Source: Halobellus limi (lineage in GTDB: Archaea > Halobacteriota > Halobacteria > Halobacteriales > Haloferacaceae). Taken from it: a stretch of DNA of 64,000 nucleotides. Shown here in pieces: positions 61,564 to 64,000 of this stretch. The notes beneath the pieces were generated by a model. That model worked only from the letters and a program-made list of their open reading frames with translations, searched no databases and was not told the DNA's origin. The position numbers and the translations under genes were made by a program. The stretch's first letter is position 1, and each line of letters starts with the position of its first letter. The DNA is taken from assembly GCF_004799685.1 (NCBI RefSeq), contig NZ_CP031311.1, positions 1,364,001-1,428,000 on the forward strand, given 5' to 3'.

Positions 61564-62487
61564 TTAGAGAAGCCCCGTCTTCTGGAGCTTCATCAGGTCC
61601 TCGGTGTCGAGGGTCTCGCCTTCCTTGAACTTCTGGTAGATCTCCTCGGCCTCCTCCTTGGCGGCCTCGCGCTCCTCTTCGCGCTCGTCCTCGCGCTCCT
61701 GCTCTTCCTGCTTGTCGAGCTCGCGGAGCCGCTTTTGGACGCGGACGAAGTCCTCGTGGTGGCGGTCGGCGGCCTCCTGGGCCTCGACGAACAGCTCGTG
61801 CATCGCGTCGGCCTCGTCGCGGATGTCGTCGGCCTCGCGGTAGGCCTCGATCATCTGGTTGTGGTGCTCCTGGGCCTCGTCGGCGAGCTCCGTCACCTTC
61901 TGGTGGTGCTGGGACGCCTCCGAGCGGACCTCCTCGGCCTCCTCGATGAGCTCTTCGAGTTCACCGCTGTCCTCGACCTTGTCCTTCTTCTGGCTGAGCT
62001 CCTCGCGCTTGTCCTCGATCTTCTCGATGAGTTCGCGCTCGTCCTCCGTCGAGAGGACCTCGGTCTGCTGGCGGAACTCGAGCTGCTCGATCTCCTCTTC
62101 GAGCTCCTCGATGTTCTTGCCGTCATCGAGCTCGAGGTCCTCTTTCATCTCCTCGACCTCGTCGAAGAGCTCGTTGGCCTTCGCGTTGAGCTCGTTCCGG
62201 CTCTCTTTGTGTTCCTGAACCTTCTCGTTGAGCTCGTCGCGCTTCTCGCGGTGCTCCTGGGCCTCGTCGACCTTCTCGCGAGTCTTTGCGTTCAGATCGT
62301 CGCGCTTCGACGCGCGCTCGGAGGCCATCTGGTTCAGCTCGTTTCGTCGATCGCGGAGCTGCCCCGCGATCTTGATGAGCTGGCCCTTCGAGCCGTTCTC
62401 GAGCTTCTCGTCGGTAAGCTCGATGTTGTCTGAATCTTTGAGTTCCTGTACGTCGTATTCGGTAAGAACGTCTTGCTGCGTCACCAT
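61564..62487 (-). CDS. Coiled-coil protein of the COG1340 type
   Basis: 307 aa, almost entirely a charged coiled coil (EKRDELNEKVQEHKESRNELNAKANELFDEVEEMKEDL; HEDFVRVQKRLRELDKQEEQ), flanked by short helices. COG1340 proteins are widespread archaeal coiled coils of unknown function, possibly structural. ATG 62487 gives the usual start. The 340-bp upstream region is unusually structured. Confidence 0.85.
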   Translation of the reverse strand: MVTQQDVLTEYDVQELKDSDNIELTDEKLENGSKGQLIKIAGQLRDRRNELNQMASERASKRDDLNAKTREKVDEAQEHREKRDELNEKVQEHKESRNELNAKANELFDEVEEMKEDLELDDGKNIEELEEEIEQLEFRQQTEVLSTEDERELIEKIEDKREELSQKKDKVEDSGELEELIEEAEEVRSEASQHHQKVTELADEAQEHHNQMIEAYREADDIRDEADAMHELFVEAQEAADRHHEDFVRVQKRLRELDKQEEQEREDEREEEREAAKEEAEEIYQKFKEGETLDTEDLMKLQKTGLL

Positions 62488-62826
62488 ACGTAATCAATCC
62501 TCGATACCATCACCGCTCCGGACCGTGGCGGCCGCTCGTCGATCGCTGTCAACCGTGGATAAGAATTCCCGATCATTCTGCGTGCTGTGCCGCCGGAACG
62601 CCGGAGGCGTTCTGGTACCTACACATTGACCGCTACCATATATAAATCTGCCGGAGGGTCGAGCGGCTGTAAATCACTCGCACACACCGCCTACGGCTCG
62701 TGTGAGTGATTCACAGTGCTCCGGAGTAGTATATAAATAAAAGTGGTACTGTGTCACACACGAGAGGCGAACCCGGCCGAGGACGGAGACCGAGCGACAC
62801 TTACCGCCGCACCGGCGACTACGGGT
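62488..62826 (+). promoter_or_regulatory. Structured region with hairpin and two TATA boxes
   Basis: CTGTAAATCACTCGCACAC (62667-62685) pairs with GTGTGAGTGATTCACAG (62700-62716) in a strong imperfect inverted repeat. A TATA-like CATATATAAATC lies 25-30 nt before it (62635-62646) and another, TATATAAATA, just after it (62731-62740). The arrangement fits a small RNA or an operator between the coiled-coil gene and DUF371. Confidence 0.5.
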
Positions 62827-63276
62827 ATGCGAGAGCGAGAGGTCGTCCACGCGCGCGGCCACGAGAATGTGTCGGCCGAACACGCGAGCACGTTCGAGGT
62901 AACGACCGACGACTGGCTCACCCCCGCCGGCGACTGCATTCTCGCCGTGGAGGCGGACCGGACGCCCGCCGACTTCGACGCCGCGTTCGTCGAGGCCTGC
63001 CGCGACCCCGACGCGACGGTCACGGCGACGATCGCGGCGACGACCGACGACGGCGAGACCCACGAGCAGACAGTCACCGGCCGGGGGCATCCGGACCTCA
63101 CCTTCGAGAACGAGCGGAGCCACGTGGGTCGGACAAGCGAGTACGTGGACGACCGGACGGTGCTCGTCGACGCCGACGCGGCCGCGGCGGATCTGGATCG
63201 CGACCTAGTGGAAGCGCTCGCCGACGGCGCGTCGGTTCGCTTCGAGTTGGTCGTCGAGGCCGGCCCGGCGGAGTGA
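62827..63276 (+). CDS. DUF371 family protein
   Basis: 149 aa. The family start MREREVVHARGHENVSAEHASTFEVT and the end TVLVDADAAAADLDRDLVEAL match archaeal DUF371, small beta-rich proteins of unknown function. Upstream in-frame residues are not family-like, so ATG 62827 is used. Two TATA-like boxes lie upstream, the nearer about 90 nt away. Confidence 0.85.
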   Translation: MREREVVHARGHENVSAEHASTFEVTTDDWLTPAGDCILAVEADRTPADFDAAFVEACRDPDATVTATIAATTDDGETHEQTVTGRGHPDLTFENERSHVGRTSEYVDDRTVLVDADAAAADLDRDLVEALADGASVRFELVVEAGPAE

Positions 63277-63340
63277 TAGGGGTTATCCTCGCCGGCCGGC
63301 GGGCCGACGGCTTTTTTCGCTTACCGACGAACGTCGCGGT

Positions 63341-64000
63341 ATGGCCGAGGAACCGACCGAAAACATCAGCGGCGGCGACGACGGGAGCGCCGCCGCGGCC
63401 TTCGAGGCGGGCGACGCGGGAACGCGCGCCGAGGCGGTCGTCGACGAACTCGGCGACCTGTACTGGCAGAAGACCTACGGCGGCAAGGACGCCTTCGAGT
63501 CGCTGGTGCGGACGATCCTCTCGCAGAACACGTCGGACGTCGCCAGCCAGCCCGCCCACGACGCGCTGATGGAGCGCTACGGACCGGAGGGGAGCGACGA
63601 CGACGCGGCGGGCGGGGGAGCGGACGGCGGCGGCACCGCGGACGACCGCGACCTCGCGGCCGCCCTCGCCGACGCCGAGCAGTCCGAACTCGCCGAGACC
63701 ATCTCCTCGGCGGGGCTGTACAACCAGAAATCGGAGATGATCGTCGGCGCGGCCGAACGGATCCGAGAGGAGTACGGCGGCCGGGCGGGGTTCGACGAGT
63801 TCGTCCGAACGGAGGAACCGAGCGAGGTCCGGGAGGCGCTCTTGGACATCCACGGCGTCGGGCCGAAGACCGCCGACTGCGTCCTCCTGTTCGCCGGCGG
63901 CCGGGACGGCGTCTTCCCCGTCGACACGCACGTCCACCGCATCGCCCGCCGGATGGGACTCGCGCCCGCGGACGCCGACCACGAGACGGTCCGCGAGCAC
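63341..64000 (+). CDS. nth: Endonuclease III (DNA glycosylase/AP lyase), 5' part
   Basis: The first 220 codons are visible; the gene leaves the window. It removes oxidised pyrimidines and cuts the strand by beta-elimination. The helix-hairpin-helix HGVGPKTADC holds lysine K176 and the catalytic aspartate is D195 (FPVDTHVHRIARR). A Gly/Asp-rich insertion at about 82-105 is a haloarchaeal feature. The C-terminal Fe-S cluster is beyond the edge. Confidence 0.92.
   Translation, partial: MAEEPTENISGGDDGSAAAAFEAGDAGTRAEAVVDELGDLYWQKTYGGKDAFESLVRTILSQNTSDVASQPAHDALMERYGPEGSDDDAAGGGADGGGTADDRDLAAALADAEQSELAETISSAGLYNQKSEMIVGAAERIREEYGGRAGFDEFVRTEEPSEVREALLDIHGVGPKTADCVLLFAGGRDGVFPVDTHVHRIARRMGLAPADADHETVREH

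Noticed and set aside
63082-63200. Overlapping minus-strand frames opposite DUF371 and nth
   Set aside because: They are mirror frames of strongly family-like genes, with Arg-rich composition.

Overview
The window is chromosomal DNA of an extremely halophilic archaeon (class Halobacteria). The evidence is high GC, strongly acidic proteins, TATA boxes about 25-28 nt before leaderless starts, Tat/lipobox secreted proteins, a halorhodopsin, an ether-lipid (geranylgeranyl) reductase family enzyme, SBDS, and many families known mainly from haloarchaea (DUF5800, DUF5805, DUF7344, DUF371, DUF373). The genus cannot be fixed from sequence alone; a Haloferacales-type organism (Halobellus/Haloplanus/Halorubrum-like) is a guess.

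Layout. 1-6 kb: housekeeping (PAC2 tail, GrpE, DUF4349 lipoprotein, bactofilin-like protein, dolichyl-phosphate-type glycosyltransferase, DEDD exonuclease, SRAP/HMCES). 6.2-12.3 kb: oxyanion and efflux transport: tungstate ABC transporter TupABC, a divergent ModE-like regulator, a MOT1-type molybdate transporter and a MATE exporter. 12.3-15.2 kb: an AT-richer accessory module (DUF7344, DUF5805, XerC/D-like recombinase) bracketed by a 13/14-bp inverted repeat. 15.3-21.7 kb: CoaD, a short TFB-like protein, tRNA-Leu with an integrase-like relic beside it, a CPA2 antiporter, a PiT permease, Usp and a TrkA-N/DHH protein.

22.0-34.9 kb: an integrated provirus of about 12.9 kb in the 3' end of tRNA-Lys, bounded by a 15-bp direct repeat. 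It has two divergent virion/packaging arms starting near 26.1 kb. The left arm encodes an FtsK-HerA-type packaging ATPase, a PD-(D/E)XK-like nuclease and a small catalytic-only tyrosine recombinase. The right arm encodes small capsid-like proteins and a string of single-span membrane proteins. A lysogeny region follows (two winged-helix regulators, membrane proteins, an operator-like palindrome), then an RHH-HNH-SWIM-integrase operon ending at attR. The gene content resembles the tailless icosahedral internal-membrane haloviruses (SH1/SNJ1 group: Sphaerolipoviridae/Simuloviridae), but the divergent architecture, the extra recombinase and the nuclease are unusual. This is the best candidate for an undescribed system.

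35-47 kb: Lrp-type regulator, lipoprotein, halorhodopsin, FUN14, SBDS, thioredoxin, a riboflavin-pathway reductase, a GT4 glycosyltransferase, a SPYQG-repeat protein, GNAT-DUF5816 and acetyl-CoA synthetase. Between the last two, an AT-rich lipoprotein islet is enclosed by an 88/89-bp inverted repeat. 47-51.4 kb: nosL-nosD-nosF-nosY, the maturation genes for nitrous oxide reductase, with nosZ outside the window. 51.5-64 kb: FNR-like flavoprotein, 2-oxoacid:ferredoxin oxidoreductase KorAB, a transducer (MCP), geranylgeranyl reductase, aldo/keto reductase, DUF373, coiled-coil protein, DUF371, and endonuclease III running off the right edge.

All functions are inferred by reading the sequence; no database search was run.
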